A stretch of 64,000 nt of DNA, from positions 1-64,000 of the forward strand of contig JAHLMK010000033.1 in NCBI GenBank assembly GCA_019915135.1, written 5' to 3'. The notes under the pieces are model-generated. The model searched no databases and was not told the DNA's origin. It was given only the letters and a program-made list of their open reading frames with translations. The first letter of the stretch is position 1, and every line of letters starts with the position of its first letter. The DNA is from Strobilurus pachycystidiatus (Eukaryota; Basidiomycota; Agaricomycetes; Agaricales; Physalacriaceae). The translations under genes were made by a program, and so were the position numbers. Below are positions 10,047-25,000 of the stretch, piece by piece.

Positions 10047-13000
10047 TTAAGATTGTACAGCTAAATTATCAAAAGCATGTAAAGGGATAGGACTAGATAA
10101 TGTTCATTCTATAGTATTTGCAAAATTTCCTTCTTCACTTTCATCTTCATTAAAAAAGTAAGAAATAATTTTTCAAGGATTTTTTGAACTATAATTATCA
10201 TTTATAAATATGTTATAGATAATATATATAAAGATTAATGTCGCTACTAAAGATACTAATGATCCAAAACTTGATACACTATTTCATCCACTATAAGCAT
10301 CTGGATAATCTGGCACTCTTCTTGGCATCAATTTTGTTAATTCTAGGATATTCTCCTAGGTTCCTTTCCTTACGGTACTTTATTTTAACAATAAAATAGA
10401 TTATTTATTTTTAATAGATAATCAAAGGTTCAGACTATGTCTTTCAATATTTAAATTAATCTAATAAAAAAAAAAATATTGATTGGGCGCTTGTACAGGG
10501 TTATTGTTAATACTACTCACCTGTTAGTCGTTGAACGTTTTTATTCCGAAACTAATAAACAAAAATTAGCTGTATTGAAATAAACTTCGCTGCAAATTTT
10601 CCTATATTAATAAAAAAATCCACGTAAAAAAATAAAATTAATAAATATAGGACTTCCTTGCAATTCACCCAATTTTCTAATAGAAATTTTAAAGAATCTA
10701 TAGAGGCAAAAGAAATTAATGTCATTTAATTCTCGAAAATAATTTATTTTTAAATGGTAATCCATTATTTAAATACTTAGTTAAAGTATCTTTACCCATT
10801 TTAAATTCTTTAGAACATTGTATTGTAGGATAAGCTCCTATAAATTTTGTAGTTTCAGACTCATATACATAAATTAACTTTTGTAATTTAATTAATGTTT
10901 CAGCTGATTTTTTTATACCGAACATTGGATTATTTATTCCCCTTTTATCTTTAATTTGATGGCTTAAAAATTCAGAAGAAAAAATTTTTCCGTACATTGG
11001 ATTTAATTTTCCTGTTCTATTTAATTTAAAATTTTTTGAATGTTTAAACCCTAAAGTTGTACCAGCACTAGGAGATAAATTTAATTTTAAGCATAACTCA
11101 TTATTAAAAATAATGTCAAGATAAAATTGTTCTCGCTGTAACATATTAATTTTAGAAACTGAATCAGTTGTACCTAAATCTTCTAATATAGCTAAACAAA
11201 AATTATTATGACCATAAAAATTAATACTGTTATAAATAGGTAAATTCCTTTTTAAAACACTTGGTGTTCAATATGATAATAATCTAGTTGAACCATTTCA
11301 AGCGCTTCCTACGTATATATAACCATTAATTAAATTAATTCATTGATAAATAATTGTTCTTTTTTTATTTTCTACTCCTATTAAATTTCGATTTAAATTA
11401 GGTTTATAGATTCTAATAGGATTATTTAAAAACTCAGGTTTTAATAGAGGTCCATATGTTATAGAAGCTAAATTAAAAATAAAATCCATATTATTATTTA
11501 AATTATTAAGAGTTAAATTTGATGCAATTTCAGACATACCGGCCAATCCTAAGAAGTGTTGCACTCTCTTCTCTTTTTTATGAAGATTCAAAAATTTATT
11601 TTTTTTTTTTTCAAAACCCTTTAAAATTTTATTCAAAAAAATTAAAGGCACACATGTTTATTATTGAAAGCTAAAGTTATATTTAATATTTAAGGCCTTA
11701 TTGTTTAAATCTCTCCCCCCAACTTCACTTTTAATAAAATTTTTAATCACTAACTAATATTATTATTATAGCTATAAATTTTTCCATTATGAGATTTTTT
11801 TTCATTTATTAAAATTTTTAAATTGTAAAAATTAACTTTTGCATATTTCATAGCTAAAGTTAATTTTTCAAATTCACTAATTAAATTTAAGCTTTTCTCA
11901 TCAAAAACATATACTTTTTTACGGTAGGGTACTTCTTTAGTGACAAGAATATAAATTAAAAAAGAACCTTCAACCATAGCTTTTCTAATTATTTTCGGAT
12001 CTAAATTAAAAAATCTTGCCATTTCACGTTGAGATTGAAATTCAAACATTAACTCTGTATTCATATTGAAAAGTAAAATATTTTTTCTTATTAAATGATC
12101 AGTTTGAGGTTTACTATTATAATCTTTAAAGTTTTATAATAACAATGGCTCAAAAGATAGAATCAAGTTATTATATAGATACTTGTTATTTACACACTCT
12201 AATAAGTGACCATATGAAATAGATAAAGATTTTAGAGCCTTATTTATAGAAGTATAAATCAGAGGTTCTTCCCCTCCCCCCCCCCTCTACGGGGCCCCCT
12301 ACGGGGCCCCCTACAGGGAGAGGGGAGCGAGCGCCCCACCCTTTTATGGGAGGGGTTTGTTTATAAACAAAAACAAATATATTATAATTAAAATCTTCTA
12401 GTTCTAAAGAATTAAGTTTTAAGTTTTTAGCTATTTCAAATGTTTTTGAAAATTTAATAAATCTAGAATAAGCAAAAGAATCTTTATCATAAATTGTTAA
12501 ATAATAATTTATAATACTTATTGCCTCATCTAAATCTTTTCATTGTTTATTTACTTTAGGAACAACACTAAAATACTTGTTAATTGTTGGTTTTTTAGTA
12601 ATTAAATAATGTTGTTCTTTAATTAGACATAGTTGAGCTGTGGTTATCTCCAAAATAATTAATTCCCAATCAGAAGCTGATGTTTGTGATACTTCCTTTT
12701 CGGTTAGGGATTGACAAGGACGTACCCCATTAATAACTGAAATATACTCATACATACGACGTGAAATATTATTAGAACTACCAATATAAAACCGTTCTTT
12801 ATTAATAGAATTGACAAGCATATAAATACCAGATACACCTAATAAACTTTTTTTAATTATTTCATATCCTTCAGATAAATAATTGAATTTTAAAGGAAAG
12901 CTATAGTTAAGATTAGAGTTATTAGAAATATTATTTAAATTAGAGCCGGACAGAGAATTATATTTCCTATTAGTGTTTGTCTCTCCCCCTTCCATAAAAA

Positions 13001-16000
13001 GGGACTACGTGAACGTGAAAAAAAAATTTGATTTTCGACCATCATTCGAAAAGGAAATTTCAATAAATTATAGTCTGTGATACTCTTCTTAAATATAAAA
13101 GGTAAATATGTTTTTGGTTTAACCTTAAGTTGAGTAGTAAAAAAAAAAAAAATAAATAGCATTTTCTTCAAAATTTAAATTTAACTTAGTAGTTAAAAAT
13201 AAGAAGAAAGTAGATCATATCATTATCCTTTATTATTTTAAGGATATTTGGCGTTTGATCGTTGAGGGCCACCTCACTTAACATTAGTAGTTCCCTGCTG
13301 ATTGTAATTATAACGCTAACTTTGTTTTTAAATTTCCCACTTTAACCGAATTCGGTTATGATCGTGGATTTGAAATTAGCGTTAGCGAGCGAGTTTTTAA
13401 ATCTGAATTATTTCCAGCATATAGCCAAATTGAAAGAATATTATTTCTAATATTAAACCCCTGTGTTAGCCTCCGTAATTAAAAGGACTGCCGGCAGAAA
13501 CTTTTAATTTAGGAGGTTTTTTTGAGGAAAAAATGTAAGATTACTAATTAATTAAGTTAAGAAAATATTACACCACTACTTCACTTCTCAATTAAGACAA
13601 TATTTTTATTTTGTTAAATCTTACACAATTAGATTGCATATGATTGGTGGTTAAAGGTTTAGGTAAAAGTGTTTAACTTAATTAATAAGGACTATATCTT
13701 AAATTAAAGATTTTATTTGTTATTTCTTTTAGATTTTTAATTTTCTTTCATTTAGTCTCTAAGAATAATAATAAGAATAATTTTTATTTTATTTTATGTT
13801 TTCTGCTGATTATCTAGATATACTTAAGATTTTTACTATATAAATGACGTAGTACTTAAGCCTTATGAGAACTTCCAGCATATAGAAAGATTAAGTGAAG
13901 CTAATCTATTTTTACAGTGATTAAATTAATCCAGGTTTCTAGGTTTAGATTGTATAATTCATTCTTCACCTTGAAAAATGATTCAATTTTTAGAATCTAA
14001 ATTTTTATTAATAGTTTGCCAAGTGACTTTAAAATGGTTTCTAGCACCGTTTATCGAGGGGAAAATAACTTCTTTTCCTGTCTTATTATAACAAAACACA
14101 AACGTTCCTCCAATACCATATTGGTGAGCCAGTACTCCTTTTTTACCCTTAGATGAGTGAACATGCTTACGATAAAATTCTTTAATACCTTTGCTAATAG
14201 CTAAATTTGTTTCAACAGAGTTTTTGCTACCAAATTTAGGATGATTTTCTTTTTTGAATAATTCCTTTAGTTTATTAATAGTTTCAATAGAATGACGAAA
14301 ACCTAAAGAACTACCAGGAATTTTTAACGTATTAGTATTATAAGCAGGATTATAATAATTTATTCATTTTTCTTCTAATTTAGCACAAGAAAGTACATCA
14401 GAATCACAAAATTCTAAAATAGCTAAAGAAAAATTTTCTAATTTATATTTTCTCATAGCTCTATATAATTGAATATTAGTTTCTTTATTAGAGTTCGCAT
14501 GAAAAAAATGACTACCCATTCTTTTTTTTAAAGAAACACTACTTCCAACATATAATTTTTTATTTAAATTATTAATAAAAATATAAATTCCAGATTTGTT
14601 TTTTAATTTAAGATAAATATCTTTTTTTTTTAATAAAACATTTTCAAAGAATAATACTGAATTAATTTGTATTTCTTTGGGCAAAGGATTTGAAGGAGAT
14701 GTAGAATATAATCTCTTGATATTTAAAGAACCTCTAGTGTTTGTTGAATAAGTTCTCCTTTTTTTCACGTAGAGTGAGTAATTTATCTTTCCTGATAACA
14801 TCTTATACTTATATAATTTAGATAATTGCAAATTGAATAAAAATAAAAAACCAAGATTAATTTTTTTTCCCATAAGATTAACCCCAACGAAAAGAGTTCA
14901 GAAATGAACTTTTCCATAGTATTCATTAAAGATTTTTCCTACTATTTTAGGTGTTCAAAAGTAAAATCCGGCGAAAAGACCAAATACTGCTCCCATACTT
15001 AAAACGTAGTGGAAATGCCTAAAATAAATTCATTATTAAATTTAAAAATATTTTAGCGGACTATATCTTTATCTGTTTATTTTTTTTATAATAACTGGTA
15101 AATTAGTTCATAAAGGAATTTTATCTGATATTCAAAAATATTCCAGCAAATACAAAAATGATCTGTATCTGGTAGAAGAATATATTTTTAATGAGGGATC
15201 CCTGCGTGAGGGATAACCAAGAATAAGCAAAAAATTTGGTGGTGCTCCAGTTTATGCTTCGCATATATTATTTAAAATTCAGATAGCTGACGTATAGTCT
15301 CTGAGAATACTGTACAGTATTCTGCTGATTATATATTAGTACATCCTAAAAATGAATATATAATTATTATTTTCACTATTAGCTACTAATTAGTAAATAA
15401 TTACAACTTAATATAATTCCAGCATATAGTCAATTTTCAGAACAATAAAAATTATTCTGGCCCATTAAGAGCGACGACGTAGTAAGTTAATACTTTGAGG
15501 AACTCCTTTCACAAAGAGGATCGGACTATAATTTCTTATTATTAATTAAGTAAATTTATTTTAATAAAAAAGTATCGCGTTTAGTCTCTACGGATCCTAC
15601 TATTATCTTTACTTTCTATTTCTGCCGGCTCCCCCCCCACCCTCCCATTTATGGGCTTATGGGAGTCCACCCCCCCCCCCTACGGGGAGGGGAGGGGAGG
15701 GGGAGGGAAAGAAATACTGAAAAAAATAAATTGGTTTCCACGGTATTGTCTTTATACCACAAATTTATTAAGCAATTTTTTAATAAAATATAAAGATTTC
15801 ACCGTTAGCAAAATTTTAGCCCCTCCCGTTACCGAAATAAATTTTATTTAAAAAATACAATTTTTTTAACCCTCCCATTCCATTCCATTAATGGGGAAAT
15901 GGGGTGAAGGGTTTGGGGGGAGGATGAAAAAGTTACCGTTCTTATTAAAACTTTTTATATTGTTTTAAAAATAAGAACATGGCGATATTACCTCAAGACA

Positions 16001-19000
16001 CTTATTTTTAGATAGAATCCTTTCAGATATTAAATGATAAAAGTTTATTACCTATTAAAGGGTAATTAATAAAATGATTTTTAATTAAAGTTAGACAAGG
16101 TTTACCTGACATAGATATTCTATAGTGTATCTTTTCCCTTCTTAAATCTTTATGAATACCTAATTTATGATGAGAATTAAAAAATGCTTTAATGACATTC
16201 AAAATATAATAATCATCATTTTGAGAAATATAAAACGAACTTGCTTTATTATTTCTACTTCTAAAACTACCTTCAGCTTCTATAAATCCAGATATTCATT
16301 CATTAAAATAAGGAGGAATTAAATAAGGATTCTTATCTCTATTAATCAAATTAAGGCTATTCAATAAATCATATCTATTATCTCTAGTTTTTAAATGAAA
16401 AGATCATTCCTTATTTTCATAACAATTTTTCAAATGCTCAAATTGACATAATTTTCTAGTAGTTAATAAAGGATATTTATTAAGAATATTCAAACAATTA
16501 TTGACATCTTTTTTAGAAAGAGCTATCCATTTAACAGTTATTATTTCCTTATTTTTTTTTTCATAATAGATTCTACCTCCTATTTTTTCAGCAATTATAT
16601 TTAACATAAATACATTCTGACTTAAATATTTTAAACCTATTTCAAATGAGGCGTAGGTTTTATCTTGTTTATTTCTTCTAATAACCATAGAACCATCTCC
16701 TTCAAATAAACCTACCCAATATTTTTCTATGTAATCTTTAGATAAATTAACTTTACTTACAGTAATTAAATTTGACATTATTATCATTTTATACCCAATG
16801 AAATTCACTAAATCTACATCATGCATCGCGACGTCCAATGAAGCATTAGACAGGATAACTCCGGTTACAAAAATAAAAAGTTATTATAAATTAAATTAAT
16901 CTAATAGTCTATGGTAGCTAAATATATAATTATTGTAGGGTAATTTAGAAATAGCATGTTTTTTTATAATTTCATGTCTTATACCTAATTCTGACTCGGT
17001 CAATAATATACCGTCAAATTTACAAATAAAATTTTTATCTTTATCAAATACAAAAATTGGTTGTTTAATTGAAATATTAATTTTTATATCCTCTATTAAA
17101 ATAGAACAATTAAGATAAGATGAGTATTTTGGTGTATCTTCTAATAAAATTTTATTAGTTTTAATGTATCATTTACCTCTAAATAATAAATTATTTTTAA
17201 TGACCTTATTAAGAGTAGAATTATTAGATTTAATTAATTTAGCAAAGGTAGTTACAGAAGGGAATATCACAAGTAAATTTTTAAATAAATCATAAATAAA
17301 AACTTCATTAGTGGATTTACTTGTAATTATTTTTTTAATGCTTTCAGCACTATGGTTTTTACGAAAAAAGAATTCAGTTTCCCCACCCCTACGGGGCCCC
17401 TACGGGGCCCCTACGGGGAGTAAGGTTTTTGAGATTAAAGCCTTAGTCTCATCTGATAGTTTTCTATTTTTAGCTAATTTTGATAACATTAATTTAACCT
17501 TAGAAGAGTGTGTATATCCTTTAGAAGAACCACCAAACTGTAAAATATTATAATATGGTTTTAATTGATTGATCCAAAATGTTTCTTTGTTAAAAACATC
17601 TTTTAAACTACAATACTCAATAATAATTAAAGCAAAATTAGAATAGTCATATTTAAGTAAAGCTTTTACAATGGGCTGATTATTATTTTTTTTTTCTTCT
17701 AAAAATTTTTTATTAAGATAATTTCTCAAGCGGTTAGCTAAATTAGAAGAACTACCTATGTAAAAATGACCATTAATTAAATTAATTAAACAATATACAC
17801 CTGATACTTTACCTCTATGTTCACTAAGTATTTGAACTCTATCCAATTTTAAATTTAAATAAGTTTTAATTGGAAATTTTGAATTTACTGCCTGATTATT
17901 GGCAAGGCTCGGGTCAATATTTACCTTTGTGGAGATATCATTGTGGGTAGAGTCAACCACTCCACCTTTTTTACTCGACCGTTCCACATTTAAGGAAGGG
18001 CCGGGGGCATGGGCTAGCCCTTTTTCAGCCGCTGAATGACCTTCCCCCAACAATCCTAACGGGGTCAGAGAAGTAGAATCATATTTAAAAGGTGTGAATA
18101 ATAGTGAGTTCTGTGTTTCTTCACCCTCTACCTCTCCCTCTCTATCTCCACGAGGAATATTTGTTTTGGCCGGTAGAAAGTAAATAGAGGAAATTTTTTT
18201 TTTTAATATTATTAATAATTATAAAAGCATCAAGTCTTATTATTAAATAAAAATTATCGTTAATAAAACTAAAATCTGTTCCAGTTATATATTTGATTAT
18301 ATATAATAATTTTTTATATTTGGACTATATATTAAACTATATATAATTATAAAAACCTATACATATAATAATTGAGGATTATATTTTGTATCTAGTTAAG
18401 GATTTAATATAGAAGTATAACGTATAATCTCTGAAGAGTTTTATTATTTCTTGCTGGTTATTTTTATTATTATAAATAGTTTACAATTAGAATAATTTAA
18501 TATTTTTATTTTAACTAAATTATCTGGTCCTTCCGTTTCAACCCTAGATAAAAAAAATGAAATTCACATGTTATTAAAATTAAAAATAAGGGAAAAGATT
18601 TGGACGGAAATTGGGCCAAATATCCTCCTACAGCCTTTATTTTTTTGTAATATTTCATATTACAAAAAAATTAGGCATAAATTTGTTAAATCACAATTTA
18701 AGTTAACATTTTTTTTTTATTCTAGCGTCTAGGGGTTTGCAAGTATAATTGCCTCACCCCGTCCCCCCCCCCATAAATGGGAGGGCCCTCTCCCATTTAT
18801 GGGTGGGATCCTGAAGGGTAGGGGCAAAAAAGATTATAGTAAAAAATATTATTAAAATTTTTCCAGCATATGGTTATATTTAACGAGAGCTAACTGATAG
18901 CAACCCTCCAATTGTAAAAAGAGCTAAGACTACAAAGTATCAAGTTTTTTTTTTTGTGGTAGTGGGAAATTATTCTATTATTTCACAAATTTTTCAATAT

Positions 19001-22000
19001 TTCCTGTATAATTTATCAGAATTAATATATTTTCTAATAGTAGCTTTATCGCATTTACCATCAATATTTTTAATATAAAGAGTTGCAGAATTTAAAGATT
19101 CAAAAGTTTGAGAGAGATCAGGATTTACTGTGTTAATTAATTTAATTTTTCTAGGCTTAACTTTCATGTTTTCATTATAAAACCCATCTTTTTGATATTT
19201 TGTTACTGATTTTATACCTTCATTAATAATAGATTTACGATTTATATCATTAATTTTTTTGTCCAGTGGTACTAACGAAAAGATATTATCTTTAAAGGGA
19301 ATTCCTTGATAGATACACTTATACAATGTTTTATGGTGTAATTTAATATCATAAGCTTTTTTAAGTCTTAAAATACTAGAATAAGTATTTATTAAAGAAC
19401 CTGATAAATTATACACATAAACTGTAAAACCCGATCGTTTAGATTGTTCATCTCTTTGTTCTTTGCTAAATTCACGAGTTCGATTAAATTTGTTTAATCT
19501 CTCTATTTGTTCAATAGAAGGAAAAAAATGAGGTCGTGGTCCTCTCATTTTTTCTAAACTTGTTGAAGAATGTTTATATTCTAAACTACTTTTAACAAAT
19601 TTTAAAATATTGTATTTAGGTTCTAATAAGTTTATTCAAAATTGTTCTCGCTCATCCAATAATTCTATTGGACAATATTCTAAAATAAGAACAGAAAAAT
19701 TTAGATGTTTATATTTTTTTAAAGATTTAATTAACAAGCTTTTACCTATATTTGTTGAACTTAAGTAACTATTGTGAAAATATCTAGCCAATCTTCCTCT
19801 TTTGACACTTCCAAGCTCTTTGGATTGACCGATATAATAAAGTTTAGTTATGTTATTATATCATAAATATATTCCACTTTTACCGCTATTTTCCTTTAAA
19901 ATTTTTTTATGATCAGTTTTAGCATTTTTATAAACTTTAACAGTATATAAATCTCAATCTTTGAAAAATTCTTCTTTAGTTTTAGGGTAAATAGTAACAA
20001 TTAAATTATTAAATTCTATACCTTGATTTAAACAGTCCAATCCTTCAACTAAGCCAGTGCAGGTTTCACAATATCAGTAATTAAAAATTATGAAATCTTC
20101 TATCTTTAAGTCAATTGTAAATAAATTATTGATATAGTATTGAAATGTAAAAAAAAAATATAATATTGAAGAAATAATAGCTATAATTTTGACTACTGCT
20201 CAAAGTTTATTGACCGTATAAACATTGATACTATTCTTATCCTTTAAGATAAGATAGGATTATATCTTATCGTTTATTTCTACTTAGCCTTATGTGTTAT
20301 TACATTAGCCTTCCTCCGTTTTATTTTTGTCATAAGCTTTTTAGTTATAAGCTGTGCTCTTCACACGCAGGGTTGACGTGGAAAAATAATTAGTATATAC
20401 TTCCATCCCTACGGTAGGGTCGAAGGGTTACTGTATTATTAAAACTTTTTTTTTTAACTCTCTCCTAACCTTAAACTGAGGGTTTGTTTGTGAACGTCAA
20501 CCCCCCTACTTCCTAGCCCCCATTTATGGGCAAATGGGTAATGGGTATGGGTCGGGTGGGAGGGGTGGGGTGGGGATAAAAACAGTAAACCTACACCGTA
20601 CTGAAAAAAAAAGAGTCTTTTTGGATCAATTTTTTCTTTTATCCTTCCGTATTAGGGTTTTTAAGAAAGCAGAAAGTCGAAAAGTCTGCCAACCTTACTT
20701 TTTTAAATACTTTTAATAGTTTGGAAGTAATAGTAAAAAAAGGAAAGCCTTGTAATAAAAAACGATCTGTACGTATAATCTCTGAAGAAAAAATAAACTT
20801 CTTGCTGGTTAACCATTATAAAATTATTTTAATTTTTACTACTTTATAGTATAAAATACTTTAGATACTTCCAGACATATAGTACAGTTATATTAGTAAT
20901 AAATATTACTAATTTGGAACTCTTAGCTAGTTAATCCCATAGTAAACACAAGTGGAGTATTAAATTTTAAACTTCCTCCATATAAAGTTGCTCAAGGTTC
21001 AGCCTTTAACCATTTCAGGTATAGTTAGCTTATATATCTCAAAAATATAAATAAAGTTAATTAAATTTATAATTTTTTTATTAGAGTTTTGCTCTAAGCC
21101 GTTACCGGTGATTTTGGACTATTCCTTATAATTTCATATAAAAAAGAATAAATTTACTTAGAAATTATGGGGCGTCTAGTCTCTACGCTTTTACATAATA
21201 GTTTCCTGATTATGACTTAGTTCGACGATTATCCTCCTTATATTACTAATTCTATAATAAGGACTTCCCTCGAGTTTGCCCCTTTACTAAAATATTATGA
21301 ATTTAATAATAATTTATAACGGAATTTATATAGCATACTAGGTATAATATACTTTTGTATGTGAGGATAAATTAATTTTATAGATCTTACACTTAAATAT
21401 AAAACAGGTAAACCCCTTTGATAATGTATAGTAGTAATAATACCAAATTTTATATAAAAAACATTAATTATAAATACACATTCTTTAATAGTAAAGCTTT
21501 GTGTTTGTAAATATAAACCTCCTCCTTTAACAAAAGAACCATCACCCATTATCCAATGAGCTAAACCTTCGTAAGTAATTAAATCATAAAAATCTAAAGG
21601 AACAATTTTTTTACCTTTAAAATAAAATTTATGGTATAAAACTAAAAAACAAGGTAAACTACGACTGACAATCTCTATAGCTAAAAAATCTTTTCTATTT
21701 ACTCTAGCTTTAACTAAAAATGGATAAGAAATACAATAATGAGAAATAAGTGAAAACACATGGAAAAGATAATCTGATCTTTTTATAGTTTGTTTAAATC
21801 TAAATCTAGCTCCTACTGTTTTTGGATATTTTTCAACCCTTAACAATTTACTGCTATTATTAATAGTAATACATCCATCTGATAATAAAATTCCTATTAA
21901 AGGAAATAAAATATTATTAGGTATTCCTACCATATATTTTACAATACTAGAATATTTTGGATAATTAACAGAAGAAGAAAGATTAGTACCATATAACACT

Positions 22001-25000
22001 AAACTTTTACAATGTGTATTTTCTGGTAAATAAAATTTATTTGATCTTGGAAAAACAGTTAATAAATTTGCATTATAAAAATTAAAATTTTCTAAAACAT
22101 TTAAGTATATTTGATTGGCCATATTATTCTTACTAAAGGAATATGACAGCCATGAGAATATTTTGATTCCTGTTGGAACCGCAATCACCATTGTGAAATA
22201 GAAGATTAACCCTTTCAAACCTAAAAGATACCTCAAATTAGTAGTATCTTAGATAAGAACTTAGTTAAAAGTCCTTTCCCAAACCGTACGTGATAGTTTC
22301 CCATCATACGGCTTTCCAAAGAAAAAGTATAAGGATAAAAATTTTTCTTCTGTTCCCCTTCAATTAATTAATTCCACGTAGTCAAATCAATTAATCTAAT
22401 ACGAGAACTCCGTCCCCTCAACTATTCCGAGTTTCAGGGGATCCCCAGTTCTTCAATAAACCGCATAAATATCCCCTTAGGCCCCCTGTAATTTAAAATG
22501 GTCCTTTAGAATTCAGTCTGCAACTTCTGAATTCCATTTAAAAAAAAATATACTAAAAAGGGTTCGTGAACCTAGCCATAGGGATCGTAGCTCGAGGGTG
22601 AAATAACTTTAAAAAGTTTAAACCCCCTTTTAGAACATGCTGTTGTCAGTGAAAAGTTAGCCTTTTCTACCTAAGTTCCATGCTTTACATCGCTAATTCA
22701 ATTTATATAAGAAATGATCTACAAAAAAAGGTAAAACATGAGGTTTAATCTTTATTTTATCTTTTTTTCCAATAAAAATTCTAAATTTATCTTTATCCTT
22801 TTGGATAGTAGGAGAGATATCAAATGTTAATATTAATATATTAACCAGTATAGTTATTTCTTGAATGCTAAAGTTATCTGTACATAAAACTAATCCTCCT
22901 TTCCTATTACTACCATCTCCCATAATTCAATGGGCTAAGATAATATAGTCCATATATAAGGCTAATTCAGGTTTAATTGTTTTTATAATTAGATTTTTGT
23001 TTTTTATATAAAACAAGTTATAAATTTCCATTAAACAATCTAATTGTCTAGTTTGTAAGCTCAGGCTAAAAAAAAATTTTCCTCTTTTTAAATGTTTAGC
23101 TCACATAGGTAGTCCTGAACATAAATAACCTAATTCACTATAAATCTCTCAAAAATAAGGAAAATTAATTGTTGATTGTTTAAACCCCATTCTAGGATTT
23201 CAGTTATTTCTTTTTTGCATTCAACCATCTGATAATATAATCCCTATTAAAATACTTTTTACTTTTGGTGTTAATTGAATTAAATTTCTTTCAATAATTG
23301 TTAATCTTTTATTTAAAAACATAGAAGTCATTCCTAATTTTTTATCTCATAAAGTTAATTGATTAACATTATAATTCTTATTTGTAGAGTAATATCTTTT
23401 TTGAAAGTTAGAAAAGGACAACGATGAGGAAGTTACTCCTAACGACTTATTCAATGAAAGGGCGCACGTTGCAGCGGTGAAATATGCTCTTGTCTGATTT
23501 TTTTTTTTTTTATTAAATTTAAAATAAAAAATTTGGACAGTATCATAGATAAATAAAAATTAAAATTTATTAATCTTCTTGCGTGCTTGTCTCTGAGGAT
23601 CCTTTAGTTTTAATACTGGTAATTTTTTTAATCCCTTTAATCTCTAAATGTTGTCCTTTAGTGATCATAATATAAACTTTTCTAAATTTAATAAAATTGA
23701 CATATTTTCCTGCAAAAACATTAAATTTATCAAAATAATTAATTAGCAAAAAAGCTGTTTTGAATCCTGAACTTTTATAACATCAGATATTACTGTTATA
23801 GTGAGAAAGATTACCCATTTTTACTGTTTCGTATAATAGTTTTAAAGGAACATCATCCTTTTGTTTAATAGAAAATTCTAATCTGACACTGTGTCCACAA
23901 TTAAGGCTTTTACTTTTTATAACACTAATATGAAAACAACCGTCTGCTTGAGAAAAACCTGCTAATCAATAATTATCTAGAGTAACATTATATGAAGGAG
24001 GTAAAATATCAAAATTAAAATCTGAAGAATAGTTATGTTTAATTAATTGTTCATATTTAGGATTACTTACCAATTTACCATTAATAAAAGATAAAATAAT
24101 TTTTAATCCATCACTCTTTTTACAAATATATCTTACCGCTTTTTTATTTTTAATTTTATAAATGGAACCATATCCTATTCGTTTTTTTATGAAATAAGCT
24201 AGAGATATATCGTCTTCAGAGAAAATAATATGAAGTTCTTTTTTACCAAATCAGCCATCTCCTTCAATTAAACCAGCCAAGAAATAACCAAATTCAATAT
24301 CTGTGAGATGAGTTTTATGTTTAGGAACATGATCGGAAATTAAAGATAATTGGGTGTATCTAGTACAAGTATTTATAGTTACTGCCGGAGCTTTTGAACT
24401 AAAACTAAAGTTTCCTACTGATTGTCCTGTAATTATTTTATTTTTTAAGTAAATTTTTCCTAACATAGTCAATATGAGTGGACTACTTAAACAGGAGTTT
24501 CCAGAATATAGCAAGATTTTTTCCCTTTTTATATCCTCTAAATAATACAAAATAGAATTTAAGGAATTAAAAAGTTCTGTGGACACAAATTTATCCACAT
24601 CTAAACCAACAGAGAACATGTGATGAGACCATACTAATAGTCCTAAGATTCCAATTGAAAACATAGCATAACAACTAAAAATTAAAATTTATTTAGTTAT
24701 ATAATTAATCGTATTTACGTTTAGAGTTCATGTTTGAAATAATTTGTTGAATTATTTCTATATTTTTTTTATTACCTGTTTCATATAAGTCTGCTGCTTT
24801 TTTAAAATCTAAAAAATCTAAAGTTTTAGTATTATAAAGAGGATATTTGTAAAAATGAGGTATGATTGTATCATAGATTTTTGAGAAATCTTGTACATAG
24901 TAATCACAACGATTAGAGCGTAAATTTACTTTACCAAAACCAAAAAATTTAATGAATAACTCCATTAATAAGATATCTCGTGAATGCTGAGTAATATAAA

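Larger units (their letters stand above)
11562..13524 (-). other. cox1 intron I21, group I
   Basis: Between TTT CCT and CAA CAC (FPQH). P ~13415, Q (ACAATCAGCAGG) ~13300, R (CCCTCAACGATCAAACG) ~13260, S (AATGATATGATCTAC) ~13222. P7 is GATCA/TGATC, a matched change from the usual GACTA/TAGTC. Ends ...AGAGTG. Confidence 0.83.
16868..18902 (-). other. cox1 intron I17, group I
   Basis: Between GGG T and TA ACC GGA (GGLTGV). P ~18865, GC-rich insert 18735-18830, Q ~18460, R (TCTTCAGAGATTATACG) ~18435, S (ATATATAGTCCAAAT) ~18322; frame after S. Ends ...TTTTTG. Confidence 0.85.

Noticed and set aside
12935..13171. 78-codon frame just upstream of the I21 endonuclease as its N-terminus
   Set aside because: Different frame from the nuclease; the nuclease frame has its own ATG at 12995.
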